A DNA stretch of 64,000 nt from Pseudomonas alcaligenes (lineage in GTDB: Bacteria > Pseudomonadota > Gammaproteobacteria > Pseudomonadales > Pseudomonadaceae), in contig NZ_CP154874.1 of NCBI RefSeq assembly GCF_041729615.1, forward strand, positions 1,927,001-1,991,000, in the 5' to 3' direction. The notes under the pieces are model-generated. The model had not been told where the DNA came from. It did not search any database and saw only the letters and a program-made list of their open reading frames with translations. The position numbers and the translations under genes are program-made. Positions 1 to 11,519 of this stretch are shown here, piece after piece; positions within the stretch are counted from its first letter, which is position 1; the number at the start of each line of letters is the position of its first letter.

Positions 1-565
1 CTGGCTGCTGGCACTGCTCGCCTACCTGCTCGGCTCGCTGTCCTTCGCCATCCTGCTCAGCCGCCTGAGCGGCGCACCGGATCCGCGCGCCAGCGGCTCG
101 GGCAACCCCGGCGCCACCAACATGCTGCGGGTGGCCGGCAGGAAACTGGCCGTGCTGACCCTGCTCGGCGACCTGGCCAAGGGCCTGCTGCCGGTACTGA
201 TCGCCGGCCTGCTCGACCTCACCGTGCAGCAGCAGGCCTGGATCGGCCTGGCCGCCGTGATCGGCCACCTCTACCCGCTGTACTTCCGCTTCAGGGGCGG
301 CAAGGGCGTGGCCACCGCCGCCGGCATGCTGCTCGGTCTCTATCCACCGGCCGCCCTGCTGGCCCTCGCCGCCTGGGCGCTGACCTTCTTCCTCACTCGC
401 ACCAGCTCACTGGCCTCGTTGATCGCCACACCGCTGACCCTGCCCCTGCTGGCCTGGCAGCAGCCGGGCGCCCTGCTGCCGATGTGCGTGCTGACCGGGC
501 TGATCGTCTGGCGCCATCGCGGCAATCTACGCGACCTCCTGGCCGGACGCGAACGACACTTCTGA
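1..565 (+). CDS. plsY: Glycerol-3-phosphate acyltransferase PlsY, 5' end cut by the window
   Basis: This inner-membrane enzyme transfers an acyl group from acyl-phosphate to glycerol-3-phosphate, the first step of phospholipid synthesis. The frame is open from base 2, and the first visible residues form a membrane helix, so only the extreme N-terminus is missing. Family motifs are visible: GSGNPGATN near the start and [20 protein letters not shown] in the middle, followed by further hydrophobic helices. It converges on tsaD with a 20-bp gap. Next to tsaD and rpsU this is the usual Pseudomonas arrangement. Confidence 0.95.
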   Translation, partial: WLLALLAYLLGSLSFAILLSRLSGAPDPRASGSGNPGATNMLRVAGRKLAVLTLLGDLAKGLLPVLIAGLLDLTVQQQAWIGLAAVIGHLYPLYFRFRGGKGVATAAGMLLGLYPPAALLALAAWALTFFLTRTSSLASLIATPLTLPLLAWQQPGALLPMCVLTGLIVWRHRGNLRDLLAGRERHF

Positions 566-585
566 GTCGCGCCCATGAGCCCGGC

Positions 586-1611
586 TCATATGGCCGGCAG
601 CTGCTCCATCGGCCAGCGCGCCTGCACCGCAATCGCGGGCCCCTCGTGCTGCCCGGCCAGCAGGCGCTGGCAGCCGGCATAGGCGATCATCGCGCCGTTG
701 TCGGTGCAGAAACGCGGACGGGCGTAGAACACCTTGCCCTTGAGGCCGCCCAGCATCTGCTCCAGGGACTGGCGCAGGGCCTGGTTGGCACTCACCCCGC
801 CGGCGATCACCAGGCTGTTCAGGCCGGTCTGCTTGAGCGCGCGCTTGCACTTGATGGTCAGGGTATCGACCACCGCCTCCTGGAAGGCCAGGGCGATATC
901 GGCACGGGTCTGCTCGCTGGCATCACCGGCCTCGCGGCACTGCTGCCAGGTATTCAGGGTGAAAGTCTTGAGGCCGCTGAAGCTGAAGTCCAGGCCGGGG
1001 CGGTCGGTCATCGGCCGCGGGAAGGTGAAGCGCCCCGGCGTGCCGGCAGCGGCCAGGCGGGCGATTTCCGGGCCGCCCGGATAGCTCAGCCCCATCAGCT
1101 TGGCGGTCTTGTCGAAGGCCTCGCCGGCGGCATCGTCCACCGACTCGCCGAGCATCTGGTAGCGCCCGATGCCATCGACCCGCACCAGCTGGGTGTGCCC
1201 GCCGGAAACCAGCAGGGCGACGAACGGGAAGGCCGGCGGCGCCTCTTCCAGCATGGGCGCCAGCAGGTGGCCCTCCATATGGTGCACGCCGACCGCCGGA
1301 ATGTTCCAGGCGAAGGCCAGCGCCTGGGCGCACGCCGCGCCGACCAGCAGGGCACCGACCAGCCCCGGACCCGAGGTGTAGGCAATGGCCTCGATCTGTG
1401 CGGCGTCCACGCCGGCCTCGCCCATGACCTGGCGGATCAGCGGCAGCATGCGCTTGACGTGGTCACGCGAGGCCAGCTCCGGCACCACGCCGCCGTAGAC
1501 GCGATGCAGGTCGATCTGGCTGAACAGGGCGTCGGCCAGCAGGCCGCGCTGGCTGTCGTAGAGGGCAACGCCGGTTTCATCGCAGGAAGTTTCCAAGCCC
1601 AGCACCAGCAT
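586..1611 (-). CDS. tsaD: tRNA N6-adenosine threonylcarbamoyltransferase TsaD (Gcp/YgjD)
   Basis: TsaD transfers the threonylcarbamoyl group onto A37 of ANN-decoding tRNAs, working in the cytoplasm with TsaB and TsaE. The protein is 341 aa, the usual length. It begins [14 protein letters not shown], the family's N-terminus, and the metal-binding pair of histidines is in [19 protein letters not shown] and FSFSGLKT are also present. I chose the ATG at 1611 because the open frame further upstream has no similarity to anything and runs through rpsU and dnaG in antisense. It is divergent from rpsU, about 200 bp apart. Confidence 0.96.
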   Translation of the reverse strand: MLVLGLETSCDETGVALYDSQRGLLADALFSQIDLHRVYGGVVPELASRDHVKRMLPLIRQVMGEAGVDAAQIEAIAYTSGPGLVGALLVGAACAQALAFAWNIPAVGVHHMEGHLLAPMLEEAPPAFPFVALLVSGGHTQLVRVDGIGRYQMLGESVDDAAGEAFDKTAKLMGLSYPGGPEIARLAAAGTPGRFTFPRPMTDRPGLDFSFSGLKTFTLNTWQQCREAGDASEQTRADIALAFQEAVVDTLTIKCKRALKQTGLNSLVIAGGVSANQALRQSLEQMLGGLKGKVFYARPRFCTDNGAMIAYAGCQRLLAGQHEGPAIAVQARWPMEQLPAI

Positions 1612-1812
1612 GGGTTTGCGCCTTTGATCAGGAGAAATTCGGAGGCGCGCATGATAATCGGCGCCCCTGGGCCGGGCCAGCGCTTTTCGATCAGAGGCTT
1701 TGCATTCCGCAGCGCGAGGCGTTAATATCCGCAGCCCTTGAAAACCGACGTATTCCCGTGCCCTTGCCGGATCGCGTCGTCCATTCGGTAAAACAGTGAA
1801 GGTACGACCTGG

Positions 1813-2028
1813 ATGCCAGCCGTCAAAGTTAAAGAGAACGAACCCTTCGACGTAGCTCTGCGTCGTTTCAAGCGCTCCTGCGAGAAAGCCGGCGTCCTGG
1901 CCGAAGTCCGCAGCCGCGAGTTCTACGAGAAGCCCACCACCGAGCGCAAGCGCAAGGCCGCCGCCGCGGTCAAGCGTCACGCCAAGAAAGTGCAGCGCGA
2001 GCAGCGCCGCCGCGAGCGCCTGTACTGA
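1813..2028 (+). CDS. rpsU: 30S ribosomal protein S21
   Basis: S21 is a small basic protein of the 30S subunit that helps initiate translation. The 71-aa product ([12 protein letters not shown] start, [10 protein letters not shown], Lys/Arg-rich C-terminus ending RRERLY) is the full length of the family. It is the first gene of the rpsU-dnaG-rpoD macromolecular-synthesis operon. A GC-rich hairpin follows it and probably lowers readthrough into dnaG, in keeping with the much greater need for S21 than for primase. Confidence 0.97.
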   Translation: MPAVKVKENEPFDVALRRFKRSCEKAGVLAEVRSREFYEKPTTERKRKAAAAVKRHAKKVQREQRRRERLY

Positions 2029-2061
2029 GTTATCAGTCGCGCCGCCAAAGGCTTCCGCAAC

Positions 2062-2082
2062 GCCCGGCTCCGGCCGGGCTTT
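2062..2082 (+). terminator. Attenuator hairpin between rpsU and dnaG
   Basis: GCCCGGC-TCCG-GCCGGGC is a perfect 7-bp stem followed by only a short T run (TTT). A partial terminator between rpsU and dnaG is known in E. coli. This one is probably an attenuator rather than a full stop, because dnaG has no other clear promoter here. Confidence 0.6.
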
Positions 2083-2169
2083 GCATTTCTGGACTCCGCT
2101 TCGCCAGTCGGCGTTGAACGGAGTTTTTTCGTTTATGCTGCCGCCTTCGGCAACCCACGCTGACGAGCC

Positions 2170-4155
2170 ATGGCCGGTCTGATCCCGCAGTCCTTCATCG
2201 ATGATCTGCTCAACCGCACCGACATTGTCGAGGTGGTGAGTTCGCGCATCCAGCTGAAGAAGGCCGGCAAGAACTACACGGCCTGCTGCCCCTTCCACAA
2301 GGAGAAGACCCCCTCCTTCAGCGTCAGCCCGGACAAGCAGTTCTACTACTGCTTCGGCTGCGGCGCCGGCGGCAATGCCCTCGGCTTCGTCATGGACCAC
2401 GACAGCCTGGACTTCCCCCAGGCCGTCGAGGAACTGGCCAAGCGCGCCGGCATGGACATCCCGCGCGAGGACAGCGGCCGCGGCCGCACCCCGCGCCAGC
2501 CCACCGACTCGCCGCTCTATCCGCTGCTGACGGCCGCCGCCGACTACTATCGCCAGGCCCTGAAGAGCCACCCGACGCGCAAGTCGGCCGTGGACTACCT
2601 CAAGGGCCGCGGCCTGACCGGCGAGATCGCCCGCGACTTCGGCCTGGGCTTCGCCCCGCCGGGCTGGGACAACCTGCACAAGCACCTGGCCGGCGACAAG
2701 CTGCAGCAGAAGGCCATGATCGACGCCGGCCTGCTGATCGAGAACGCCGAGAACGGCCGCATTTACGACCGCTTCCGTGACCGCGTGATGTTCCCCATCC
2801 GCGACAGCCGCGGCCGCGTCATCGCCTTCGGCGGCCGCGTGCTCGGCGACGACAAGCCGAAGTACCTGAACTCCCCGGAGACCCCGGTGTTCCACAAGGG
2901 CCAGGAGCTCTACGGCCTGTACGAGGCGCGCAAGAACAACCGCGACCTCGACGAGATCATGGTGGTCGAGGGCTACATGGACGTCATTGCCCTGGCCCAG
3001 CAGGGCCTGCGCAACGCGGTGGCGACGCTTGGCACGGCAACCAGCGAGGAGCACCTCAAGCGCCTGTTCCGCCTGGTGCCCAGCGTACTGTTCTGCTTCG
3101 ACGGCGACGCCGCCGGACGCAAGGCGGCCTGGCGCGCCCTGGAGGCGACCCTGCCCAACCTGCAGGACGGTCGCCGTGCGCGCTTCCTGTTCCTGCCCGA
3201 GGGTGAGGACCCGGACACCCTGGTGCGCAGCGAGGGCACCGATGCCTTCCGCGCGCGCATCAACCAACACGCCCAGCCGCTGGCCGACTACTTTTTCCAG
3301 CAGCTCTCCGAAGAAGCCGATCCGCGCTCGCTGGAAGGCAAGGCGCACCTGGTCACCCTGGCCGCGCCACTGATCGAAAAGATCCCCGGCAACCACCTGC
3401 GCGCCCTGATGCGCCAGCGCCTCTCCGAAATCACCGGCCTGTCCGGCGAGATGCTGCAGCAGGTCGCGCAGAGCACTCCACCGGGTGCAGCCGCCAGCCA
3501 TGAGCCGGCAGCAGATCACGGCCACTACTACGACGCCCAGCCCGACTACGGCGACATCGCCGACTACGCCAGCTACATTGAGCCACCGGCCGAGGCCTAC
3601 GAGAACAAGAAGCCCTGGCAGAAAGGCGAGGGCAAATCCTGGAAGAAGGATGGCGAGTGGAAAAAGGGCGGCGACTGGAAGAAAGGCGGGCGCGACAACG
3701 CCCCACCGCGCAAGCCGGTGCACGTCGAGTCGCCGACCCTGACCGCCTTGCGCACCCTGCTGCACCACCCGCAATTGGCGCAGAAGGTCGAGGATGTCAG
3801 CCATTTCGCCGCCGAAGACGACACCTATGCCCAGCTGCTGGTGGCCCTGGTCGGCACCCTGCAGAAGAGCCCCAAGCTGCGCTCGCTGCAACTGATCGCG
3901 CGCTGGCATGGCACCGAACAGGGCCGCCTGCTGCGCGCCCTGGCGGAGAAGGAGTGGCTGATTTCCGCCGACAACCTTGAACAACAGTTTTTCGACACTA
4001 TAACTAGCCTTGTAGGCCGTCAGCGCGAGCGCAGTCTGGAACAACTGCTGCGCAAGGCCCGTCAAAGCGAGTTGAGCGCAGAGGAAAAAGAGCAGCTGCG
4101 CGACCTGCTCAGCCGCGGCGCATCCCCCGTCTCCCCGACCTCAGCTGGCGCGTGA
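2170..4155 (+). CDS. dnaG: DNA primase DnaG
   Basis: Primase lays down RNA primers on the lagging strand, recruited by DnaB helicase. The 661-aa protein has the N-terminal CHC2 zinc finger ([12 protein letters not shown] followed by [10 protein letters not shown], residues about 38-64) and the RNA-polymerase core. The Toprim motif [11 protein letters not shown] is near residue 265, with DGDAAGRKA about 45 residues later. A C-terminal helical DnaB-binding domain follows. The linker before that domain, about residues 478-510, is unusually rich in Lys, Gly and Trp with repeated WKK units. It lies between rpsU and rpoD. Confidence 0.97.
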   Translation: MAGLIPQSFIDDLLNRTDIVEVVSSRIQLKKAGKNYTACCPFHKEKTPSFSVSPDKQFYYCFGCGAGGNALGFVMDHDSLDFPQAVEELAKRAGMDIPREDSGRGRTPRQPTDSPLYPLLTAAADYYRQALKSHPTRKSAVDYLKGRGLTGEIARDFGLGFAPPGWDNLHKHLAGDKLQQKAMIDAGLLIENAENGRIYDRFRDRVMFPIRDSRGRVIAFGGRVLGDDKPKYLNSPETPVFHKGQELYGLYEARKNNRDLDEIMVVEGYMDVIALAQQGLRNAVATLGTATSEEHLKRLFRLVPSVLFCFDGDAAGRKAAWRALEATLPNLQDGRRARFLFLPEGEDPDTLVRSEGTDAFRARINQHAQPLADYFFQQLSEEADPRSLEGKAHLVTLAAPLIEKIPGNHLRALMRQRLSEITGLSGEMLQQVAQSTPPGAAASHEPAADHGHYYDAQPDYGDIADYASYIEPPAEAYENKKPWQKGEGKSWKKDGEWKKGGDWKKGGRDNAPPRKPVHVESPTLTALRTLLHHPQLAQKVEDVSHFAAEDDTYAQLLVALVGTLQKSPKLRSLQLIARWHGTEQGRLLRALAEKEWLISADNLEQQFFDTITSLVGRQRERSLEQLLRKARQSELSAEEKEQLRDLLSRGASPVSPTSAGA

Positions 4156-4175
4156 GGTCAATGCTCGGCTATAAT
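4147..4175 (+). promoter_or_regulatory. Candidate internal promoter for rpoD
   Basis: A perfect TATAAT lies at 4170-4175 in the dnaG-rpoD gap, preceded by GC. The -35 region at the expected distance is poor. E. coli rpoD also has internal promoters at this point of the operon. The -10 is seen directly; its use is inferred. Confidence 0.35.
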
Positions 4176-4223
4176 AGTCAGCTTATTTTTCAGCCCGCCA
4201 AGACCTTCAATGGATAGGGTGCT

Positions 4224-6068
<1,845 letters not shown>

Positions 6069-6072
6069 TGAC

Positions 6073-6100
6073 AAAAACCCCGGCACAGGCCGGGGTTTTT
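6073..6100 (+). terminator. Rho-independent terminator of rpoD
   Basis: AAAAACCCCGG-CACAGG-CCGGGGTTTTT is a GC-rich stem with a T5 run immediately after the rpoD stop. The A/T symmetry could make it work in both directions. Confidence 0.9.
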
Positions 6101-6153
6101 GCATGCGCGCCGACTACACTGGAAAAACCTCTAGCGCTCTCCGGAACTGCCGC

Positions 6154-9100
6154 ATGTCGCGTCTGCTGGCCATTCTCCTGTCGTGTCTGGCGTGCTGTGC
6201 ATGGCCCGTGGCTGCGCTTGAGCTCAGCCAGGAGGAGCAGGCCTGGCTGGCCACTCGCCCGGAGATCCGCCTGGGCATCGACACCTCCTGGCCTCCCTTC
6301 GAGTTCCGCAATGCCGAGGGCCAGTACGACGGCCTCAGCGCCGGCTACGTGCGCCTGATCGAAGAACGCCTGGGCTTGCGCATGCAGCCCGTCGAACCGA
6401 AGAGCTGGAGCGAGGTGCTGCACAGCGCCAGGAGCGGCCAGCTGGACCTGCTGCCCGGGGTGATGTCGACCCCCGAGCGCCAGCGCGACCTGATCTTCAC
6501 CCGCCCCTACCTGGATTTCCCCATCGTCATCCTCGCCCACAGTCGCGGTCCGCAACCACGCCGCCTGACCGACCTATACGGCCTGAAGATCGCGGTGGTC
6601 CAGGATTACGCGCCGCACGAACTGCTGCGCAGCCGCCACCCCGACCTCAACCTGCTGCCCCTGCCCAGCGTCGGCGCAGCCCTGCAGGCACTGGCCACTG
6701 GCCAGGCCGACGCCATGGTCGGCGACCTCGCCTCCAGCGTCTGGAGCCTGCGCCAGCTCAAGCTGGAGGGCCTGGCGGTGAGCGGCGAGACTCCCTACCG
6801 CTACCAGCTGGCCATGGCCGCGCCGAAGAACCAGGCCATGCTGATCGGTATCCTCGACAAGCTGTTCGCCGACCTCAGCCCGGCGGAAGTCACCGCCCTG
6901 CAGGAGCCCTGGGTCGGCGGCGTGCTCGATCGCCGCCAGCTGTGGCGGCAGATCCTGCTGTATGGCGGCCCCGCCCTGCTGCTGGCGCTGATCGTGCTGG
7001 CCGTGGTGCTGCGCGGCAATCGCCGCCTGCGCCAGGAAATGCTCAATCGCAAGGCCCTGGAAGAACAGCTGCGCCACAGCGAGCAGCATTATCGCGGCCT
7101 GGTCGAGAGCCTCAACGCGATCGCCTGGCAGATGCGCCTGTCCGACTACTGCTTCACCTATGTCTCCCCGCATGCCGAGAGGTTGCTTGGCTACCCTCAG
7201 GCCGACTGGCTGCAACCAGGCTTCTGGCAACGCACCCTACACCCGGAAGATGCCGAGCGGGCACAGAGCTACTGCCTGACGGAAACCCAGGCCGGTCGCG
7301 ACCATAGCCTGGACTACCGGATGCTGACCGCCGATGGCCGAGTCGTCTGGATTCGCGACATCGTCACCCTGGTGCACAGCGACGGGCCGCTGCTGCTGCG
7401 CGGCCTGATGATCGACATCAGCGCCGCCAAGCAGGCCGAACAGGCGCAGCGCCTCTCCGAGGAAAAGTTCGCCTCGGTGTTCCACAACTGCCCGGACATC
7501 CTGGTCATCGCCCGCCGCCAGGATGGTGTGCTGCTGACCGTCAACCGAACCTTCGAGCAGCAGCTCGGCATCAGTGCCGCCGAGGCCGTGGGCAAGACCG
7601 CTACCGAACTGGATATCTGGGGTGAACAGGGCATCGGCCCGCAGCTGCTCGATCGCCTGCAGCGAGAGGTGCTGAACAATTTCGAGATGCCCTTCCGGCG
7701 ACGCAATGGCGAGCGCTTTACCGGCCTGATCTCGGCCCGGCACATCGTCCTCGACGAGCAGCCGGCACTGGTGGTGGCGGTACGCGATATCAGCGAACTG
7801 AAGCAAATGCAGCAGCAACTGAAAGTCTCCCAGGAGAAGTTCGCCAAGGCCTTCCATGCCTCGCCAGACGGCCTGCTGATCACTCGACTGCGCGACGGCG
7901 TGATCCTCGAGACCAACCTCGGTTTCTCCCGCATCACCGGCTACGCCATCGACCAGGTAGCTGGCCGCAGCACCCTGGAGATCGGCCTGTGGGCCGATCC
8001 GCATGATCGCCAGCAGATGATCGAGCATGTGAGCGAGCACGGCGCGCTGCACGACTTCCGCGCCTGGATCAACACCCGCGACGGCCAGCGCCGTCTCGGC
8101 GACCTGACCGTGCAACCGATCCTGATCGACGACGAGCCCTGCATGCTGACCATCGCCCGCGACATTACCGAGCGCGAACAGATGCAGGAGCGCCTGCACC
8201 AGGCGGCCACGGTGTTCGAGAGCACCGCCGAGGGCGTGATGATCACCGACCTGGAGCAGCGCATCACCGCAGTCAACCGTGCCTTCAGCGACATCACCGG
8301 CTACAGCGAGACCGAGGCCCTCGGCCAGAACCCGCGCCTGCTGGCGTCGGGCAAGCACGACAGCGCCTTCTACGCCGCCATGTGGCACCAGCTGGCAGCC
8401 GAAGGCCACTGGCAGGGCGAGATCTGGAACAGGCGCAAGAACGGCGAGCTGTATCCGGAATGGCTGACCATCAGCGCCGTCCGCGACCAAAGCGGGCAGA
8501 CCACCCACTTCGTTGGCGTGTTCGCCGACATCAGCTCGCTCAAGCACGCCCAGGACCGCCTCGACTACCAGGCCCACCATGACCCGCTGACCGGCCTGCC
8601 CAACCGCATGCTGTTCGAGAGCCGCCTGGAGCAGGCACTCAACGATGTGCGCACCGACCACCAGCGCGGCGCCGTACTGTTCCTCGACCTCGACCGCTTC
8701 AAACACATCAACGACAGCCTCGGCCATCCGGTCGGCGACCAGCTGCTCAAGTGCATCGCCCAGCGCCTGCGTGAACAATTGCGTGACATCGACACCGTGG
8801 CCCGCCTGGGTGGCGACGAATTCATCGTGCTGTTGCCCGGTCTGCACCAGCCACGCGACGCCGAACGCGTCGCGACCAAGCTGCTGGCCTGCTTCACTCC
8901 ACCGTTCCAGGCCGACGGACACGAGTTCTTCATCAGCGCCAGCATCGGCATCAGCCTGTTCCCCGAGGACGGCAACGATGTCGCCACCCTGGTCAAGAAC
9001 GCCGACGCGGCCATGTACAGCTCCAAGGCCAAAGGCCGCAATCGCGTCGAGTTCTACACCCGCAGCCTGACCTTCCAGGCCACCGAGCGCATGACCCTGG

Positions 9101-9885
9101 AACTTGAACTGCGCCGGGCCATCGAACGCGATGAATTGAGCCTGCACTACCAGCCCAAGCTGTGCCTGAGCACTGGCACGCTGGTCGGCGCCGAGGCGCT
9201 GATCCGCTGGAGCCACCCGGTGTTCGGCGATATCCCGCCGGACCGCTTCATCCCCCTGGCCGAGGACAACGGCATGATCCTCCAGCTCGGCGACTGGGTC
9301 CTGCAGGAAGCCTGCCGGCAGATGCGTGCCTGGCAGGACAGCCACGCCCCCTTCGGCCCGCTGTCGGTCAACCTGTCCGGCAGCCAGCTGCGCCAGGCCC
9401 AGCTAACCGAGCGCATCGCCGGCACCCTCAGCGACTTCGGCCTGAACGCCGACAAGCTGCAACTGGAGATCACCGAAAGCTTCATCATGACCCAGGCCGA
9501 AGAGGCGCTGGTGATCCTCCACGAGCTCAAGGAGCTGGGCCTGCAGCTGGCCATCGACGACTTCGGCACCGGCTACTCCTCGCTCAGCTACCTCAAGCGC
9601 CTGCCGCTGGACATCCTGAAGATCGATAAATCCTTCGTCCGCGGCCTGCCCGGCGACTCGGACGATGCCGCCATCACCCGCGCCATCATCGCCCTCGGGC
9701 GCAGCCTGCAGATGACGGTGATCGCCGAGGGCGTGGAGACCAAGGCCCAGGAAATCTTCCTCACCAGCGAAGGTTGCGAGCAGATCCAGGGCTACGTGGT
9801 CAGTCGCCCCCTCGACGCCGAGGCCTTCGCCAATAATTTCCTCGGGCCGCTGGCGATTGGCAGCACGGAAAAGGCGTCGGTATAA
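6154..9885 (+). CDS. rmcA: RmcA-like c-di-GMP enzyme: periplasmic sensor, four PAS, GGDEF, EAL
   Basis: This 1243-aa inner-membrane protein has a signal sequence (residues 1-22) and a periplasmic solute-binding (SBP_bac_3) domain to about 265. A membrane helix follows at about 267-288, then four PAS domains (about 305-805), a GGDEF domain and an EAL domain. The catalytic GGDEF (about 886) and EAL (about 1014) motifs are intact, so it may both make and break c-di-GMP. RmcA of P. aeruginosa (PA0575) has this architecture and size, lies beside rpoD, and is reported to link redox state to c-di-GMP and biofilm. I chose the ATG at 6154 for its signal peptide; an in-frame ATG at 6103 lies just after the terminator. 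Confidence 0.88.
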   Translation: MSRLLAILLSCLACCAWPVAALELSQEEQAWLATRPEIRLGIDTSWPPFEFRNAEGQYDGLSAGYVRLIEERLGLRMQPVEPKSWSEVLHSARSGQLDLLPGVMSTPERQRDLIFTRPYLDFPIVILAHSRGPQPRRLTDLYGLKIAVVQDYAPHELLRSRHPDLNLLPLPSVGAALQALATGQADAMVGDLASSVWSLRQLKLEGLAVSGETPYRYQLAMAAPKNQAMLIGILDKLFADLSPAEVTALQEPWVGGVLDRRQLWRQILLYGGPALLLALIVLAVVLRGNRRLRQEMLNRKALEEQLRHSEQHYRGLVESLNAIAWQMRLSDYCFTYVSPHAERLLGYPQADWLQPGFWQRTLHPEDAERAQSYCLTETQAGRDHSLDYRMLTADGRVVWIRDIVTLVHSDGPLLLRGLMIDISAAKQAEQAQRLSEEKFASVFHNCPDILVIARRQDGVLLTVNRTFEQQLGISAAEAVGKTATELDIWGEQGIGPQLLDRLQREVLNNFEMPFRRRNGERFTGLISARHIVLDEQPALVVAVRDISELKQMQQQLKVSQEKFAKAFHASPDGLLITRLRDGVILETNLGFSRITGYAIDQVAGRSTLEIGLWADPHDRQQMIEHVSEHGALHDFRAWINTRDGQRRLGDLTVQPILIDDEPCMLTIARDITEREQMQERLHQAATVFESTAEGVMITDLEQRITAVNRAFSDITGYSETEALGQNPRLLASGKHDSAFYAAMWHQLAAEGHWQGEIWNRRKNGELYPEWLTISAVRDQSGQTTHFVGVFADISSLKHAQDRLDYQAHHDPLTGLPNRMLFESRLEQALNDVRTDHQRGAVLFLDLDRFKHINDSLGHPVGDQLLKCIAQRLREQLRDIDTVARLGGDEFIVLLPGLHQPRDAERVATKLLACFTPPFQADGHEFFISASIGISLFPEDGNDVATLVKNADAAMYSSKAKGRNRVEFYTRSLTFQATERMTLELELRRAIERDELSLHYQPKLCLSTGTLVGAEALIRWSHPVFGDIPPDRFIPLAEDNGMILQLGDWVLQEACRQMRAWQDSHAPFGPLSVNLSGSQLRQAQLTERIAGTLSDFGLNADKLQLEITESFIMTQAEEALVILHELKELGLQLAIDDFGTGYSSLSYLKRLPLDILKIDKSFVRGLPGDSDDAAITRAIIALGRSLQMTVIAEGVETKAQEIFLTSEGCEQIQGYVVSRPLDAEAFANNFLGPLAIGSTEKASV

Positions 9886-9902
9886 TCCGCCGCTCCTTCT
9901 GA

Positions 9903-9979
9903 GGGCCTATAGCTCAGTCGGTTAGAGCAGAGGACTCATAATCCTTTGGTCCACGGTTCGAGTCCGTGTGGGCCCACCA
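9903..9979 (+). tRNA. tRNA with CAT anticodon, probably tRNA-Ile2 (lysidine-modified)
   Basis: A complete 77-nt cloverleaf with encoded CCA. The acceptor stem GGGCCTA pairs with TGGGCCC, the anticodon loop is CTCATAA, and the T arm is CACGG-TTCGAGT-CCGTG. A CAT anticodon can be initiator Met, elongator Met or Ile2. This one has C4-G69 and C5-G68 pairs plus A37-A38, which are the features TilS lysidine synthetase recognises in E. coli tRNA-Ile2, while E. coli elongator tRNA-Met has A/U pairs there. Automatic annotation would probably call it tRNA-Met. Its 3' half is the integration site of the island that follows. Confidence 0.9.
9935..9979 (+). repeat. attL: 45-bp direct repeat in the tRNA 3' end
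   Basis: The sequence from the anticodon loop to the CCA end is repeated exactly at 39057-39101. Integration here keeps the tRNA intact. The bases flanking the 45 bp differ on both sides, which defines the limits. Confidence 0.92.
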
Positions 9980-9996
9980 TATAAAACAACGACTTA

Positions 9997-10022
9997 GGTC
10001 AGCCACCGTGCTGGCCTTTTTT
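9997..10022 (+). terminator. Terminator downstream of the tRNA, supplied by the island
   Basis: GGTCAGC-CACCGT-GCTGGCC forms a 7-bp stem with one G-T pair, followed by six T. It would replace the original tRNA terminator, which now lies beyond attR at 39107-39130. Confidence 0.8.
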
Positions 10023-10046
10023 CGTTTATGGGCTCGATAAAAAATT

Positions 10047-10073
10047 TGCGTACCGTTTTGCGTACCGTTTCTT
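10047..10073 (+). repeat. Left copy of a 27-bp sequence: tandem TGCGTACCG units, candidate integrase arm site
   Basis: Two 13-bp units, TGCGTACCGTTTT and TGCGTACCGTTTC, stand in tandem and are followed by TT. The identical 27 bp recur at 38906-38932 in the same orientation, just inside the other att repeat. This position at both ends suggests arm-type binding sites of the integrase. The repeat is seen directly; its role is inferred. The rest of 9980-10288 holds no gene that I can recognise. Confidence 0.65.
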
Positions 10074-10306
10074 TTTTGCTGCGACGGAACGAAACGAGCG
10101 CTTTAGCTCGCAGCTCGACACCCAGGCAGCACGCCAATGGGCTTGTGCTACCGCCCAAACGGGTACGGGATTAGGTGTTCAGGCCGGAGAAAGGAGCTGC
10201 GTATTGCCGGAAGCGCGACACGCAGTGAGTATTGCCGCACCTCGTTTGCGACTCACTTGAGCTGTCGCACTCTCCCGCAGCAACACACTGAATCGCCCCG
10301 GATTCC

Positions 10307-11188
10307 CTAGACACTTTCCAGGCTCAGTAAATGTCGCTTCTCAAACTCTACCGGTGACAGCTGGTTGTTGAAACCATGCCGGCGTTTTGGGTTGTAGAAC
10401 ATCTCGATGTAATCGAACACATCAGCGCGAGCATCCTGCCTGGTGCTGTAGATCTTTCGCCTGATCCGCTCCCGCTTCAGCAGCTGGAAAAAGCTTTCCG
10501 CTACCGCGTTGTCATAGCAGTTGCCACGTCGACTCATGCTGCCAAGCAAGTTGTTGGCTTTCAGGAAACTCTGCCAGTCGCCGCTACTGAACTGGCTCCC
10601 CTGATCTGAGTGAATCATCACCTCCTGCTTTGGCTTGCGTCGCCAAACCGCCATCAGCAAGGCATCAATAGCTAGGTCGCTGGTCATCTGCGGCTTCATT
10701 GACCAACCGATTACCTGCCGCGAAAACAGGTCTAGTACCACCGCCAAATACAACCAGCCCTCATAAGTGCGGATGTAGGTGATGTCCGTGACCCAGACCC
10801 TGTTGGGTTCGGTGACATTGAATCGGCGCTCCAGATGATTCGGTGAGGCCACTGGAGGCTTGCCACCATAACGGCCCGGTCGACGCCGGTACCCTGTCTG
10901 CGAGCGCAGTCCTTCCAGGCGCATCAGTCGAGCAACGCGATGCTTGCCGCACGCCTCTCCAAGCTCACGCAGGTCGTCATGAATTTTGCGGTAGCCGTAC
11001 ACACCACCGCTCTCTAGCCACGAGTGCTTGATCAGACCAAGCAGACGTTGATCATCCTTGGCTCGTGCTGACTTCGGTTCAGCCAGCCAGGCGTAGTAAC
11101 CGCTGGCATGTACTTTCAGAGTCAGGCACAGACGACGAACCGAATAGTCTGCGGATAGCTGATTGATGAAGGCGTACTTCAGCCGCAC
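10307..11188 (-). CDS. IS3-family transposase OrfB (DDE domain)
   Basis: A 293-aa rve/DDE integrase-core protein. It has the HTH_21 segment (VYGYRKIHDDL), the first Asp in VWVTDITYI, the second in IHSDQGSQF and the catalytic Glu in NAVAESFFQLLK, so the active site is complete. It overlaps orfA by 10 nt. It is normally made as an OrfAB fusion by -1 frameshifting; an AAAAAAG slippery sequence on the coding strand sits at 11218-11212 inside orfA. Confidence 0.93.
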   Translation of the reverse strand: MRLKYAFINQLSADYSVRRLCLTLKVHASGYYAWLAEPKSARAKDDQRLLGLIKHSWLESGGVYGYRKIHDDLRELGEACGKHRVARLMRLEGLRSQTGYRRRPGRYGGKPPVASPNHLERRFNVTEPNRVWVTDITYIRTYEGWLYLAVVLDLFSRQVIGWSMKPQMTSDLAIDALLMAVWRRKPKQEVMIHSDQGSQFSSGDWQSFLKANNLLGSMSRRGNCYDNAVAESFFQLLKRERIRRKIYSTRQDARADVFDYIEMFYNPKRRHGFNNQLSPVEFEKRHLLSLESV

Positions 11189-11457
11189 TCCTTGGCAAAG
11201 TACGCGGCGGCCTTTTTTAGGATGTCTCGCTCTTCGGTCACGCGCTTGAGTTCAGCACGCAGACGACGTAGCTCAGCTTGCTGGTCGTCCTCTTGCGCTC
11301 GCTGCTCTTGGGGCTTGCTGTAGCGCTTTACCCAGGCATACAGGCTGTGCGTCGACATGCCCAGACGAGCAGCTACCTCAGCAACCGGAAGACCTCGCTC
11401 GGTCACCTGCTTGACTGCTTCGATTTTGAATTCTTCGGGATAACGCGGGTTGCTCAT
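11179..11457 (-). CDS. IS3-family transposase OrfA (helix-turn-helix)
   Basis: A 92-aa DNA-binding protein: PEEFKIEAVKQV and the helix-turn-helix AEVAARLGMSTHSLYAWVKR, followed by a leucine-zipper-like coiled coil (LRRLRAELKRVTEERDILKK). It binds the IS ends. An AAAAAAG heptamer near its 3' end is the likely frameshift site to OrfB. Confidence 0.93.
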   Translation of the reverse strand: MSNPRYPEEFKIEAVKQVTERGLPVAEVAARLGMSTHSLYAWVKRYSKPQEQRAQEDDQQAELRRLRAELKRVTEERDILKKAAAYFAKECG

Positions 11458-11519
11458 GACACCTCCTAATGGGTCGTATTATGAGGCACGGAGGTGTCTA
11501 CGAAACTAGGGTCGATTCA

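Larger units (their letters stand above)
10289..11519 (-). mobile_element. IS3-family insertion sequence, complete, 1231 bp
   Basis: Imperfect terminal inverted repeats start TGAATCG at both ends: TGAATCGCCCCGGATTCCCT on the left and TGAATCGACCCTAGTTTCGT read inward from the right. Each ends in TAGACAC. The two overlapping frames are the usual IS3 orfA/orfB. I see no target duplication: the bases before 10289 (CAC) and after 11519 (CCC) differ, so flanking DNA may have been lost. The right end abuts the integrase remnant. Confidence 0.88.

Noticed and set aside
586-4065. A single 1159-codon minus-strand frame covering tsaD, rpsU and most of dnaG
   Set aside because: Only its last 341 codons are tsaD. 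The rest is antisense to dnaG and rpsU and has no family resemblance; high GC makes such long false frames common.
10289-11519. Target-site duplication of the IS3 element
   Set aside because: The bases on the two sides (CAC and CCC) are not the same, so I do not claim one.
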